From the NCBI GenBank assembly GCA_030695285.1, contig JAUYTF010000213.1, positions 1 to 15,062 on the forward strand: 15,062 nt of DNA. Reading direction: 5' to 3'. A program made the translations under genes and the position numbers. The first letter of the stretch is position 1. Each line of letters begins with the position of its first letter. The notes under the pieces are model-generated. The model was not told the DNA's origin, did no database searches, and saw only the letters and a list, made by a program, of their open reading frames with translations. Below are positions 7,267 to 14,424 of this stretch, one piece after another. This DNA comes from Eubacteriales bacterium. Its GTDB lineage: Bacteria; Bacillota; Clostridia; Christensenellales; CAG-138.

Positions 7267-7704
7267 ATGGAACCGTATTTGGATGAGTTTCTCATCAGCG
7301 ACGATAAAACGCTGATTCAACCGGAGATTGTCTTTGAACTGCTTTCCAAATCCTATTGGGCGGGAGAAAGAAATCTCGAGACAATCAAGAAGTCCATCGA
7401 AAACTCCCTCTGTTTTGGCGTGTATCACGCGGGCAAGCAGGTCGGGTTTGCACGCTGTGTAACGGACTATGCGACCATCTACTGGCTCGCGGATGTAATC
7501 ATCGACGAGCGATTCCGCGGACGGGGCTTAGGCAAGGTGCTCGTCTCAGCAGTTCACTCACATGAAAGCATAATGGGACTTTCCGGCATACTCGCCACGC
7601 GGGATGCGCATGCGCTCTATGAACGCCACGGGTTTGTGGTTGTCGAAGAGAAGCGATATATGAGAAGGCCTGCGGTAAAGCAGGAGACAACTGTTTCGGA
7701 GTAG
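7267..7704 (+). CDS. GNAT-family N-acetyltransferase
   Basis: This 145-residue protein is a single GNAT domain. The acetyl-CoA pyrophosphate-binding motif A is FRGRGLGK (after VIIDER), in the expected place after a hydrophobic strand (IYWLADVII), and motif B is DAHALYERHGF near the C-terminus. It transfers an acetyl group from acetyl-CoA to an unknown amine, and the adjacent operon does not prove a polyamine substrate. The start at 7267 (MEPYLDEF) is chosen because the domain begins there; the frame is open back to 7093, but that extension overlaps the hydrolase gene and is basic and unrelated. The ribosome binding site is weak (AGGA about 12 bases upstream), so translation may rely on the upstream gene. 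A terminator follows 50 bp after the stop. Confidence 0.83.
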   Translation: MEPYLDEFLISDDKTLIQPEIVFELLSKSYWAGERNLETIKKSIENSLCFGVYHAGKQVGFARCVTDYATIYWLADVIIDERFRGRGLGKVLVSAVHSHESIMGLSGILATRDAHALYERHGFVVVEEKRYMRRPAVKQETTVSE

Positions 7705-7754
7705 GAACACACATAGTTACGGTTTCGTATCAATCATTACAATAGATATTTTTC

Positions 7755-7790
7755 ATGCACTCCCGACTAACGAGAGTGCATTTAAGTTTT
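7755..7790 (+). terminator. Intrinsic terminator after the acetyltransferase
   Basis: ATGCACTC (7755-7762) pairs perfectly with GAGTGCAT (7774-7781) around an 11-base loop and is followed by TTTAAGTTTT. It ends the hydrolase-acetyltransferase unit. Confidence 0.75.
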
Positions 7791-7936
7791 CTCAAGCCGA
7801 AAATCAAACGTCAAGATAATAAATCAACACTTCTTGTGTCGGACATTGATTAACGGTGCGTCAAAAGCAAACGATTGTTACTTTGTGAAGAATACAAACA
7901 AAACATGACGAACCCGAAAAGATTGCTAAAACTGCA

Positions 7937-7965
7937 TCGACGCGGGGATTGGGGTATGCTATACT
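7937..7965 (+). promoter_or_regulatory. Promoter of the DUF1002 gene
   Basis: TATACT (7960-7965), preceded by TG one base away, makes an extended -10. A partial -35 TCGACG (7937-7942) lies 17 bp upstream. The start codon is 28 bp beyond the -10, leaving a short leader with a strong AGGAGGG site (7981-7987). No competing signal is present in the 145 bp between the previous terminator and this promoter. Confidence 0.65.
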
Positions 7966-7993
7966 TTCGGCGTTACATGAAGGAGGGATATCC

Positions 7994-8866
7994 ATGAAAA
8001 AAATTATTGCAGCGGTGCTGGCCCTCGCGGTGGGCTTCACGCTCTTCATACCTGCAGCGCTCGCCGATGAGAACGGAGAAGAACGCGTCACGATGGGCGC
8101 GGATCTGACCGAGCGTCAGCGCACAGCAGTATATGACGACTTTGGCATCGAGGAAGGCTCGGTTATTGAGCTGATCGTTACAAACAAAGAGGAGCGCAGC
8201 TATCTGGAAGGCCTCGTGCCCGATGGCAAGATCGGTAGCGTGGCGCTCTCGTGCATCTATATTAAAACCCTGCCGGCTGGCTCCGGCATGAGCGTCGAGA
8301 TCCATAACATCAACTACTGCACCGAAGACATGTATATCAACGCCCTGACGACTGCGGGGATTTCTGACGCGCAGGTTATCGTGAGTGCTCCTTTCCCGGT
8401 CTCCGGCACGGGCGCGCTGACGGGCGCATACAAAGCGTATGAAGACATCACCGGCAACTCGCTCTCGAGCCTGGCAAAGGCCGCAGGCGCGGAGGAGCTG
8501 GTCGTCACCGGCGAGCTGGCGGAGTATATCGGCAGCGAAGACGCAACGCAGATGATCACCGAACTCAAGAGCATGCTCGACAAGACGCAAGGGATGACGG
8601 ACGACGAAGTGCGCGCCGAAATCAAGAACCTTGCAAGCATGTACAACATCTCCCTGACCAATGCGCAGCTCGAGCAGGTGCTCTCTCTTGCGCGTAAACT
8701 GGAAGGACTGGATTCGGATCAGCTCCAGGAGCAGCTGGTCGGCATCGCAAAAGCCGCGCAGACGGCAAACAAAGTCGGCGAGGTAACGAGCAAGGTGTTT
8801 GACGATGTCAAAGGTTTCTTCAGCGCGGTTGGCAACTTCTTCTCCGGCGTATTTGGCGGCAATTAA
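7994..8866 (+). CDS. Secreted DUF1002 (YpuA-like) protein
   Basis: This 290-residue protein has a signal peptide (KK, then a hydrophobic helix ending PAALA, probable cleavage after Ala24). The mature part starts with TMGADLTERQR at 33-43, the hallmark of DUF1002 proteins such as Bacillus subtilis YpuA, followed by the family's N-x-EE-x-x-YL pattern (NKEERSYLEG, 64-73). The second half is largely helical (about 145-265, including a coiled-coil-like stretch at 188-250), and the C-terminus is an amphipathic Phe-rich segment (VKGFFSAVGNFFSGVFGG). The molecular function of DUF1002 is not established; an envelope location is implied by the signal peptide. The gene has its own promoter, a strong ribosome binding site and a terminator, so it is monocistronic. 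Confidence 0.85.
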   Translation: MKKIIAAVLALAVGFTLFIPAALADENGEERVTMGADLTERQRTAVYDDFGIEEGSVIELIVTNKEERSYLEGLVPDGKIGSVALSCIYIKTLPAGSGMSVEIHNINYCTEDMYINALTTAGISDAQVIVSAPFPVSGTGALTGAYKAYEDITGNSLSSLAKAAGAEELVVTGELAEYIGSEDATQMITELKSMLDKTQGMTDDEVRAEIKNLASMYNISLTNAQLEQVLSLARKLEGLDSDQLQEQLVGIAKAAQTANKVGEVTSKVFDDVKGFFSAVGNFFSGVFGGN

Positions 8867-8903
8867 ACGTAACAGGAGCCCATGCCAAAGCTAAGCATGC
8901 TAC

Positions 8904-8937
8904 AAAGGATACCGTTGCCTGCGGTGTCCTTTTTTCT
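8904..8937 (+). terminator. Intrinsic terminator after the DUF1002 gene
   Basis: AAAGGATACCG (8904-8914) pairs with CGGTGTCCTTT (8922-8932) with one G-U pair and a 7-base loop. A run of six T plus CTCT follows. This is a strong rho-independent terminator. Confidence 0.9.
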
Positions 8938-9000
8938 CTAAGCAGCGAACGCTCGGAACGATCATGTTGACCAGATTTCCCTGCAAGGTGGTTCTCGCAA

Positions 9001-9014
9001 AGCGAAATATCGCT
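9001..9014. repeat. Short hairpin AGCGA-AATA-TCGCT
   Basis: A perfect 5-bp inverted repeat with a 4-base loop lies upstream of the extended -10 of the propeller gene. It could be an operator or chance; nothing else supports a role. Confidence 0.2.
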
Positions 9015-9074
9015 AGATTTTGTGGCGAAAGGGTGAACTGTTTACAATATAACAACAAAATACACCGCAGCTGA

Positions 9075-9083
9075 TGCTATAAT
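9075..9083 (+). promoter_or_regulatory. Extended -10 promoter of the propeller genes
   Basis: TGCTATAAT is a perfect extended -10 (hexamer 9078-9083), 63 bp before the start codon. No good -35 stands at 17 bp, which extended -10 promoters tolerate. It is the only good promoter between the DUF1002 terminator and the gene. Confidence 0.6.
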
Positions 9084-9103
9084 AATTTAGATTTACAACT
9101 CTA

Positions 9104-9125
9104 AAAGAACGCAGAATCGTTCTTT
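9104..9125 (+). promoter_or_regulatory. Perfect inverted repeat in the propeller leader
   Basis: AAAGAACG (9104-9111) and CGTTCTTT (9118-9125) are perfect complements around a CAGAAT loop. The repeat lies 20 bp after the -10 and 7 bp before the AGGAGA ribosome binding site, so it could act as a DNA operator or as an RNA hairpin affecting translation or stability. The T-run is too short for a good terminator. Confidence 0.4.
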
Positions 9126-9146
9126 CGTATACAGGAGAAAGCACAC

Positions 9147-11426
9147 ATGGGCAACGACCGCTATCAGGATTACCCGGACAATGAGCGCCGGATCACCAGC
9201 CAACCCAGAAACGAAGCAGCATCCGGCGCCTCTTTAAACGGCGCGGGGCGCAGCAGCTACGCCTCCGGTCGCAACGATGATAGCGGCGGCACAACGGGTA
9301 GCCGCGCGCCTTCTTCTGCCGGGCAATACGGCGGCTATACGCGAAACGGAACGCCTGCACCCCGTGGCAGTTCTTCCGCCGCGCGATATGACGGCAACGA
9401 GCAAAGCGGTATGCCCGGTAGTCGCAGACCGTCCTACGGCGATCCGTCGGGTTACGAACGCACCAACTCTTCCGCCAATCGCGGAACAACCGGAAGCAGC
9501 TCCGGCGTGAGCCGATCTGCCGCCACTTCCGGCTCCGGCGGCAGCAGGGGCTATGGTTCTTCTGGCAATTCCTCCGGCGGCAGCTCCGGCGGACCCAAAA
9601 AGAAGAAGAAAAAGCGGCGTTACCGCTTGCGCATTCAGCCAAGAGCATTTTTCATCCTCTCGATCCTTCTGGTGATTGTTGCGATGATCGTCGTTGGCAT
9701 CCGGGCATTCAGCGATACGAGCCGGCCGCAGGAAGCGCAAGCAAGCCAAAAGCCCGGGTTGTTTGCGGAGATATTTAAGACACCGACACCGTCGCCAACG
9801 CCCACACCTGAACCAACACCCACACCGTCGCCCACACCGCCCTACGAGATTCCGCACGCTGTGGACAGCACGCAGCCGAGTGTTTTGGGCCTGACGACTG
9901 CCATTGAGGTAGACGGAACAAAGGTAGATACCTATGAGCGCGCGGAGAAGATCGAGTTCCTGCCCGATGAACCGTATTCCAGCGTTGCTGGGGTCATCAC
10001 CTTCCGCGGGAACAACTATCGCGACAGCGCGGCTTACGGCACGGCCAGCATCAGCAACCGCAGACTCTCGGAAGCCTGGAAGGTTGAAACCGGCGAGCTC
10101 ATGCGCAGCGATATCGGCGGCGCGACGGAAACGACCTGGACCGGCAGCGGCTGGGTCGGCCAGCCACTCATCGTACAGTGGCCGGAGAACATCAAGCAGT
10201 TTATGAATATGCACGACTGGGCAAAGCAGAAGGCTGGGCTGGTCGAAGTGATTCTCGGGACGATGGATGGCAACATCTACTTCCTGGATCTCGAGACGGG
10301 GCAGCAGACGCGCAATATTCTGCGGGTTGGCATGCCCTTCAAGGGGGCCGGCTCGCTCGACCCGCGCGGGTATCCAATCCTTTATATCGGTTCGGGGGAT
10401 ATGTATGTCTCCGACGAGATGAAAGCGCGCGCGATGGTATATTCCCTCATCGACTTTACGCGGCTCTACGAATTCGGCAAGCAAAACGACTCGTTTGCCC
10501 TGCGCGACTGGCACGCATATGACAGCGCACCGCTCGTGGACGCAAAGACCGATACGCTCATTTACCCCGGGGAAAACGGCATTCTTTACACGATTAAGCT
10601 CAACACCACGTTTGACGAAATGACGGGTCAGCTCGGCATCAACCCCAGCGAGATTGTCAAGATGCGCTATGTCGGAGCGCGCTCCACCTACCCTGCGAGC
10701 ACAAATACGGCCGACAACAAATACTGGCTGGGGTATGAAACCAGCATCGCCGTGCTTGGCGAGTTCGGCTATCTGGGCACAAACGACGGATTCCTGCAAT
10801 GCATCAACCTCAACACGATGTCGCTGATTTGGGCGCAGGACACACAAGATGACACCAACAGCTCACCCGTGCTGGAAACGGACTTCGCCAACCGGGCGGC
10901 ATACCTGTATATCGGCTCGTCGCTGCATTTTACGGCGGACGCGGAGAATCTGGGCAGCGCCTCGTTTTATAAGGTGAACGCAATTACCGGCGAGATCATG
11001 TGGAAGCACAGCGAGACGGTCAATACGAGAAGCGGCGTCTCCGGCGGCGTTCAGGGCACCGCGCTATTGGGGCAAAAAAGCATTTCGGATCTGGTGATTG
11101 TACCCTTTGCACGGACGCCCAACAAAGACGACGGCGTGCTGCTCGCGCTGGACAAGGCGACTGGAGCTGTACGCTGGACATTCCTAATGGAGAAGTACAC
11201 ATGGAGTTCTCCCGTGGCGGTCTATGACGCAAGCGGCAACGCTTATATCATCATCTGCGAAGGCAGCGACACGGGCGGCAAGGTATTCCTGCTGGACGGC
11301 AAAACAGGCACGCTCCTGAGTTCTTTTGATGCCGAGAAAAACATCGAGGCGAGCCCCGCAGTCTATGGCAACATGATCGTCTTCGGCACGCGCGGCATGA
11401 AGATCTGGGGCGTAAAAATCAGCTAA
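9147..11426 (+). CDS. Membrane-anchored PQQ-like beta-propeller protein with long disordered cytoplasmic tail (copy 1)
   Basis: This 759-residue protein has four parts. Residues 1-150 are low-complexity Ser/Gly/Arg/Asn-rich and probably disordered. KKKKKKRR at 151-158 precedes one transmembrane helix (about 167-186), giving N-in, C-out topology. Residues 212-232 are a Pro-Thr/Ser-Pro linker. Residues 240-759 form a PQQ_2/WD-like propeller with repeated blade patterns: MDGNIYFLDLETG at 373-385, ENGILYTIKLN at 476-486, NDGFLQCINLNT at 546-557, LLALDKATGAVRW at 665-677 and VFLLDGKTG at 713-721. VITFRGNNYRDSAAYG at 283-298 is a block shared with the next gene. No catalytic residues of quinoprotein dehydrogenases are evident, so a binding, scaffold or sensor role at the envelope is more likely than an enzyme. 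The start is fixed by AGGAGA at 9133-9138. Confidence 0.82.
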   Translation: MGNDRYQDYPDNERRITSQPRNEAASGASLNGAGRSSYASGRNDDSGGTTGSRAPSSAGQYGGYTRNGTPAPRGSSSAARYDGNEQSGMPGSRRPSYGDPSGYERTNSSANRGTTGSSSGVSRSAATSGSGGSRGYGSSGNSSGGSSGGPKKKKKKRRYRLRIQPRAFFILSILLVIVAMIVVGIRAFSDTSRPQEAQASQKPGLFAEIFKTPTPSPTPTPEPTPTPSPTPPYEIPHAVDSTQPSVLGLTTAIEVDGTKVDTYERAEKIEFLPDEPYSSVAGVITFRGNNYRDSAAYGTASISNRRLSEAWKVETGELMRSDIGGATETTWTGSGWVGQPLIVQWPENIKQFMNMHDWAKQKAGLVEVILGTMDGNIYFLDLETGQQTRNILRVGMPFKGAGSLDPRGYPILYIGSGDMYVSDEMKARAMVYSLIDFTRLYEFGKQNDSFALRDWHAYDSAPLVDAKTDTLIYPGENGILYTIKLNTTFDEMTGQLGINPSEIVKMRYVGARSTYPASTNTADNKYWLGYETSIAVLGEFGYLGTNDGFLQCINLNTMSLIWAQDTQDDTNSSPVLETDFANRAAYLYIGSSLHFTADAENLGSASFYKVNAITGEIMWKHSETVNTRSGVSGGVQGTALLGQKSISDLVIVPFARTPNKDDGVLLALDKATGAVRWTFLMEKYTWSSPVAVYDASGNAYIIICEGSDTGGKVFLLDGKTGTLLSSFDAEKNIEASPAVYGNMIVFGTRGMKIWGVKIS
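9297..9485 (+). repeat. Degenerate 40-residue repeat in the propeller tail
   Basis: Residues 51-74 and 91-113 of the first propeller protein share the pattern GSR-x-PS-...-GY-x-R-...-RG, offset by 40 codons (120 bp). The surrounding composition is the same Ser/Gly/Arg mix. This suggests an old internal duplication in the disordered tail. Confidence 0.35.
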
Positions 11427-11433
11427 AAGGCGC

Positions 11434-11491
11434 AAACGATTCACGATATCGTTTTCATCGCGTGCTGGAGAAAATACTCTGCAGCACGCGA
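11434..11491 (+). other. Two hairpins between the propeller genes
   Basis: AAACGAT (11434-11440) pairs with ATCGTTT (11448-11454), followed by a T and C. TCGCGTGCTG (11458-11467) pairs perfectly with CAGCACGCGA (11482-11491) around a 14-base loop that can itself pair GAG with CTC. Neither has a real T-tract after it, so complete termination is unlikely. Partial termination or an mRNA processing site between two co-transcribed genes fits better. No separate promoter for the second gene was found. Confidence 0.45.
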
Positions 11492-11535
11492 ATCAGCCAA
11501 CAGAAGCAAGCGATTCATTTGAAGGAGCGAGAACC

Positions 11536-13416
11536 ATGGCAATGAGAAGAAGAAAACGTGTTCGCATGCAGCCGCGATTCTTTCTGATCCTGCTCGTGGC
11601 GCTGGGCACGGTCATCATCGTATTGCTGCTAGTGCAAAAAGTACAAGACGACAAGAAAGAGGTATTGGAATCAACGCCGGTACCAACCGCTACGCTTGCG
11701 CCAACGCCTACTCCAAAGCCAGCTCTCCCGTCGGACATTACTATCACCCGCGTAGACAGCGCAAACCCCTCGAAATATGGCTTTACCAATGCCATCAAGG
11801 TGGACGGAGATGATGTTTCGAGTTTTCAGCGCAACGAATCGCTCAGCTTTGGGCGGGATATGGAATACAGCGCGCTGCCGGGCGTGACCACTTTTGGCGG
11901 CAATAATTACCGCAATTCGTTTGCTTACGGCACCGTGACCATTTCCGACAAGCGCTTAAGAGAGCAGTGGACAAAGAGCATCGGCGCGCTGGGCAACTGG
12001 AGCGGAACAGGATGGACGGGACAGCCGCTCATCGTGCAGTGGCCGATGGAAACCGTTGCGGTCATGAACGTGAAGCAGAGCTACAAAGATGCAGCTGCGC
12101 TGCTCACAGAAGTGATATGCGCAGCAATGGATGGCAACATCTATTTTTACGATCTCGAGACGGGCAGCGCGACGAGAGATCCTATCAATACCGGAATTGT
12201 GCAAAAGGGCACCGCTTGTGTCGATCCGCGCGGATATCCGCTCCTGTATGTCGGGCAAGGCATTCCCGCCGAGAACGAGCAGGGAAATGCTGCCGCGTAT
12301 GTGCGCGTTTATTCGCTCATCACTGGGGAGCAGATTGGCCAGTTTGGTGGGTTTGACTGGTTTGCGCGACGCGTTTGGCAGGCCTATGACGGCAGCCCGA
12401 TGATTGCGAACGACACGCTCGTCTACGCCGGTGAAAACGGAATCTTCTATACCGTAAAGCTCAACGCGCAGTTTGACGCTGCGGCGGGCACGGTTTCGAT
12501 CGATCCGGACGGACTGATCAAATCCCGCTACGAGGCCGCCGGCTATTCGCGCGACGACACGAAGGGCGCGCGCTGGTATGGCATTGAGAGCTCGGTTTCC
12601 GCGTTTCGCAACTACGCGTTCTTCACCGACAACGGCGGAAGGATGCAGTGCGTCGATCTCAACACGATGGCGATCAAATACGTTGTGGACGTGACCGATG
12701 AGAGCGATTCCTCCGTCGTCGTGGAAGAAAGCTATGAAGACAGCACGATCTATCTCTACACCGGTTCGCAGGTGCGCGCAACCGGCAGTGATCTGCCGGA
12801 CGGGTTTGGCTACAGCTACCAGCGCAAGATCAACGGTCTCACCGGTGCGATCATTTGGGAAAAGCGCTGGATCTGCTCGACCGGGGACGCAAGCGCCAGC
12901 GGCGGAATCGTCGCGACACCGCACACCGGGCGGGGACGGATCAGCAATCTGGTGATCTACTCGTTCAGCCTTGCCGCGCTGTCCAACGGCGCGACGGCTA
13001 CGCAAGCCGAACAAACGCCGGGTCCGGATGCGACTGCGGAGGGAGACACCACTGATGCGAGAGCCGAAATACTGCCGCAGACGAACGCGAGCGGAACGTA
13101 TTCGCTCGGTGGACGGATCGTCGCCTATGATAAGGCAACGGGCAATATCATATGGTCTGTCGAGCAAACAAACGACTACTGGGCAAGCCCGGTCGTGGTT
13201 TACGACGCGCAGGGGAAGTCATATCTCATCCAATGCGACCGCGGTGGTTACGTGACGATGTATGACGCGTCCAACGGAATCATGCTCAACAGCATCGACA
13301 TCGGCAGCCGCATTGACTCTACACCGGCGGTGTTCAACAACCTGCTCGTCGTCGGCACGCGCGGCAAGGGCGGCAGCGGAAAAGGCCCGCAGATCGTCTG
13401 CATTAAGATTAGCTAA
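11536..13416 (+). CDS. Membrane-anchored PQQ-like beta-propeller protein (copy 2)
   Basis: This 626-residue paralog of the preceding gene has a short basic N-terminus (MAMRRRKRVR), one transmembrane helix (about 15-34), a shorter Thr/Pro linker (47-62) and a propeller (about 68-626). Shared blocks with copy 1 include GTGWTGQPLIVQWP at 157-170, AMDGNIYFYDLETG at 197-210, DPRGYPLLYVG at 230-240, GENGIFYTVKLN at 299-310, QCVDLNTM at 371-378 and the common C-terminal end IKIS. It lacks the 150-residue disordered tail. It carries an extra Thr/Ala/Glu-rich stretch of about 40 residues (482-522) before AYDKATGNIIW, and its FRGNNYR block reads FGGNNYR. AAGGAG at 11522-11527 supports the start. It lies 109 bp after copy 1 and is probably co-transcribed. 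The function is unknown; the topology implies extracellular ligand or surface binding. Confidence 0.82.
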   Translation: MAMRRRKRVRMQPRFFLILLVALGTVIIVLLLVQKVQDDKKEVLESTPVPTATLAPTPTPKPALPSDITITRVDSANPSKYGFTNAIKVDGDDVSSFQRNESLSFGRDMEYSALPGVTTFGGNNYRNSFAYGTVTISDKRLREQWTKSIGALGNWSGTGWTGQPLIVQWPMETVAVMNVKQSYKDAAALLTEVICAAMDGNIYFYDLETGSATRDPINTGIVQKGTACVDPRGYPLLYVGQGIPAENEQGNAAAYVRVYSLITGEQIGQFGGFDWFARRVWQAYDGSPMIANDTLVYAGENGIFYTVKLNAQFDAAAGTVSIDPDGLIKSRYEAAGYSRDDTKGARWYGIESSVSAFRNYAFFTDNGGRMQCVDLNTMAIKYVVDVTDESDSSVVVEESYEDSTIYLYTGSQVRATGSDLPDGFGYSYQRKINGLTGAIIWEKRWICSTGDASASGGIVATPHTGRGRISNLVIYSFSLAALSNGATATQAEQTPGPDATAEGDTTDARAEILPQTNASGTYSLGGRIVAYDKATGNIIWSVEQTNDYWASPVVVYDAQGKSYLIQCDRGGYVTMYDASNGIMLNSIDIGSRIDSTPAVFNNLLVVGTRGKGGSGKGPQIVCIKIS

Positions 13417-13452
13417 TAGAATTTTATCGACAAGAATAGACAGATTATCCGG

Positions 13453-13478
13453 AGCGCCACTTGAGTGTGGCGCTTTTT
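13453..13478 (+). terminator. Intrinsic terminator after the propeller pair
   Basis: AGCGCCAC (13453-13460) pairs perfectly with GTGGCGCT (13467-13474) around a TTGAGT loop and is followed by four more T (five T in all from 13474). It ends the two-gene propeller unit. Confidence 0.9.
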
Positions 13479-13514
13479 GTATGATTATATATTTCGACAA
13501 AAAGTAAAAAATAC

Positions 13515-13543
13515 TTGACAGCATGTAAAGAATGGTGTAATTT
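13515..13543 (+). promoter_or_regulatory. Promoter of the membrane-protein/Xre pair
   Basis: A consensus -35 TTGACA (13515-13520) is followed by 17 bp and a weaker -10 TAATTT (13538-13543). The transcript would have a leader of about 80 bases before the start at 13631. The strong -35 with a poor -10 is typical of promoters under tight control. Confidence 0.6.
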
Positions 13544-13556
13544 ACTAAATGTAAAG
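13523..13556 (+). promoter_or_regulatory. Direct repeats ATGTAAAG flanking the -10, candidate Xre operator
   Basis: ATGTAAAG occurs at 13523-13530 inside the spacer and again at 13549-13556 past the -10, 26 bp apart. The -10 itself lies in a small palindrome GTAATTTAC (13537-13545). Sites on both sides of a -10 suit repression by the small Xre protein encoded second in this operon. That pairing is inferred from position. Confidence 0.45.
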
Positions 13557-13578
13557 CATAGCGTACATCAAATCGCAG

Positions 13579-13593
13579 ATGTATCCGATGCAT
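13579..13593 (+). repeat. Leader inverted repeat resembling 6482-6496
   Basis: ATGTATC-C-GATGCAT is an inverted repeat with one G-U pair. It differs from the inverted repeat at 6482-6496 (GTGCATC-C-GATGCAC) at only a few positions. Both are upstream of plus-strand genes. Confidence 0.3.
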
Positions 13594-13630
13594 GACAAAG
13601 AAAACTATAATGAACTAGGAGAAAAAAACT

Positions 13631-14125
13631 ATGTCATACCAGGAAAAGAAAACAATTGTCTCGCTCATCACAGGCGTACTGATCTTAGTGGCATACTGCA
13701 TCTACGCCTTTGGCAAAGCGGGCATGGAACAGCTCGACAACCTGCAATTCTGGGCAAAGACGATTCTCGCTTTTATCGGCATCGGAATCGTTGCGCTCAT
13801 CATCATCATGATCGTGTTCCACATTCTACTTGCGGTTTCAAAAGCGGTGCAGCAGAAGCTCAGTGATGAAACCATCGATGACAAGGAGATTGAAAAATCC
13901 ATCGAGCGCGAGATGGTTGAAGACGAAATGGACAAGCTCATCGAACTAAAAGCCAGCCGCATCGGATACTCTGCCATCGGCGTTGGGTTTATTGCGGGGC
14001 TGATTGCCGTCGCGTTCGGCGCTTCCGCCGTCGCTTTGCTCAATATCCTCTTTCTCTCCGGTTCGGTGGGGAGCATTGTGGAAGGGTTTGTACAGATCGG
14101 GTATTACCGCAGAGGAGTTCGTTGA
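13631..14125 (+). CDS. Four-helix integral membrane protein paired with an Xre regulator
   Basis: This 164-residue protein has probable transmembrane helices at about 8-27, 43-68, 110-131 and 133-157. A charged cytoplasmic segment at 72-108 (rich in Glu, Asp and Lys, with IEREMVEDEMDKLIELK) separates the two pairs and is likely a helical or coiled-coil region. From memory, proteins of this kind are common in Clostridia next to a small Xre regulator; the function is not established. The start is set by AGGAG at 13617-13621, nine bases upstream. The downstream Xre gene starts 39 bp after the stop, so both share the promoter at 13515-13543. A stress, envelope or antimicrobial-peptide role is possible but unsupported here. 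Confidence 0.8.
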   Translation: MSYQEKKTIVSLITGVLILVAYCIYAFGKAGMEQLDNLQFWAKTILAFIGIGIVALIIIMIVFHILLAVSKAVQQKLSDETIDDKEIEKSIEREMVEDEMDKLIELKASRIGYSAIGVGFIAGLIAVAFGASAVALLNILFLSGSVGSIVEGFVQIGYYRRGVR

Positions 14126-14164
14126 CGAAGCGCACGCATATTCAGAATGAAGGAGAAAAAGATC

Positions 14165-14410
14165 ATGCCGGATAAACTGGAGATTACCAACAACATCCGT
14201 ACACTGCGCTTTTTTGCAAACGAGATGACGCAGCAGACGCTCGCGGAACAGGCAGGCGTGTCCCGCCAGACCATCATCGCAGTGGAGGCGGGCAAGTATA
14301 CGCCTTCACTGGAGCTGGCGTTTCGGATCGCGGAAGCGTTCGGAGTGTCGATTACAGAAGTATTCAGCGTAGTAAAACAACCGAAACAACAAGAACTAAA
14401 GGAAAAGTAA
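14165..14410 (+). CDS. Small Xre-family transcriptional regulator
   Basis: This 81-residue protein is almost entirely one Xre helix-turn-helix domain (about 6-69). The recognition region reads [22 protein letters not shown] (23-44), followed by [23 protein letters not shown], the usual ending of this short-regulator class. A Lys/Gln/Glu tail closes the protein. The ATG at 14165 is preferred because AAGGAG (14150-14155) precedes it by nine bases; the in-frame ATG at 14147 lies before that site. It is the second gene of the operon and probably represses its own promoter through the ATGTAAAG repeats. There is no sensor domain, so the signal may come through the membrane partner or another factor. 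Confidence 0.88.
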   Translation: MPDKLEITNNIRTLRFFANEMTQQTLAEQAGVSRQTIIAVEAGKYTPSLELAFRIAEAFGVSITEVFSVVKQPKQQELKEK

Positions 14411-14424
14411 AATAAACAAAAAAG

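Noticed and set aside
7822..7851. Inverted repeat AATCAA...TTGATT with inner ACAC/GTGT in the gap before the DUF1002 gene
   Set aside because: The stem is short and interrupted by a 6-7 base bulge, the sequence is AT-rich, and it is far upstream of the promoter. Chance is sufficient.
9234..10847. 537-residue open frame antisense to the first propeller gene
   Set aside because: Low-complexity Arg/Ala/Gly translation opposite a protein with clear domains, a ribosome binding site and a promoter.
11956..13167. 403-residue open frame antisense to the second propeller gene
   Set aside because: Same reasoning: the sense protein is a recognisable paralog of its neighbour.
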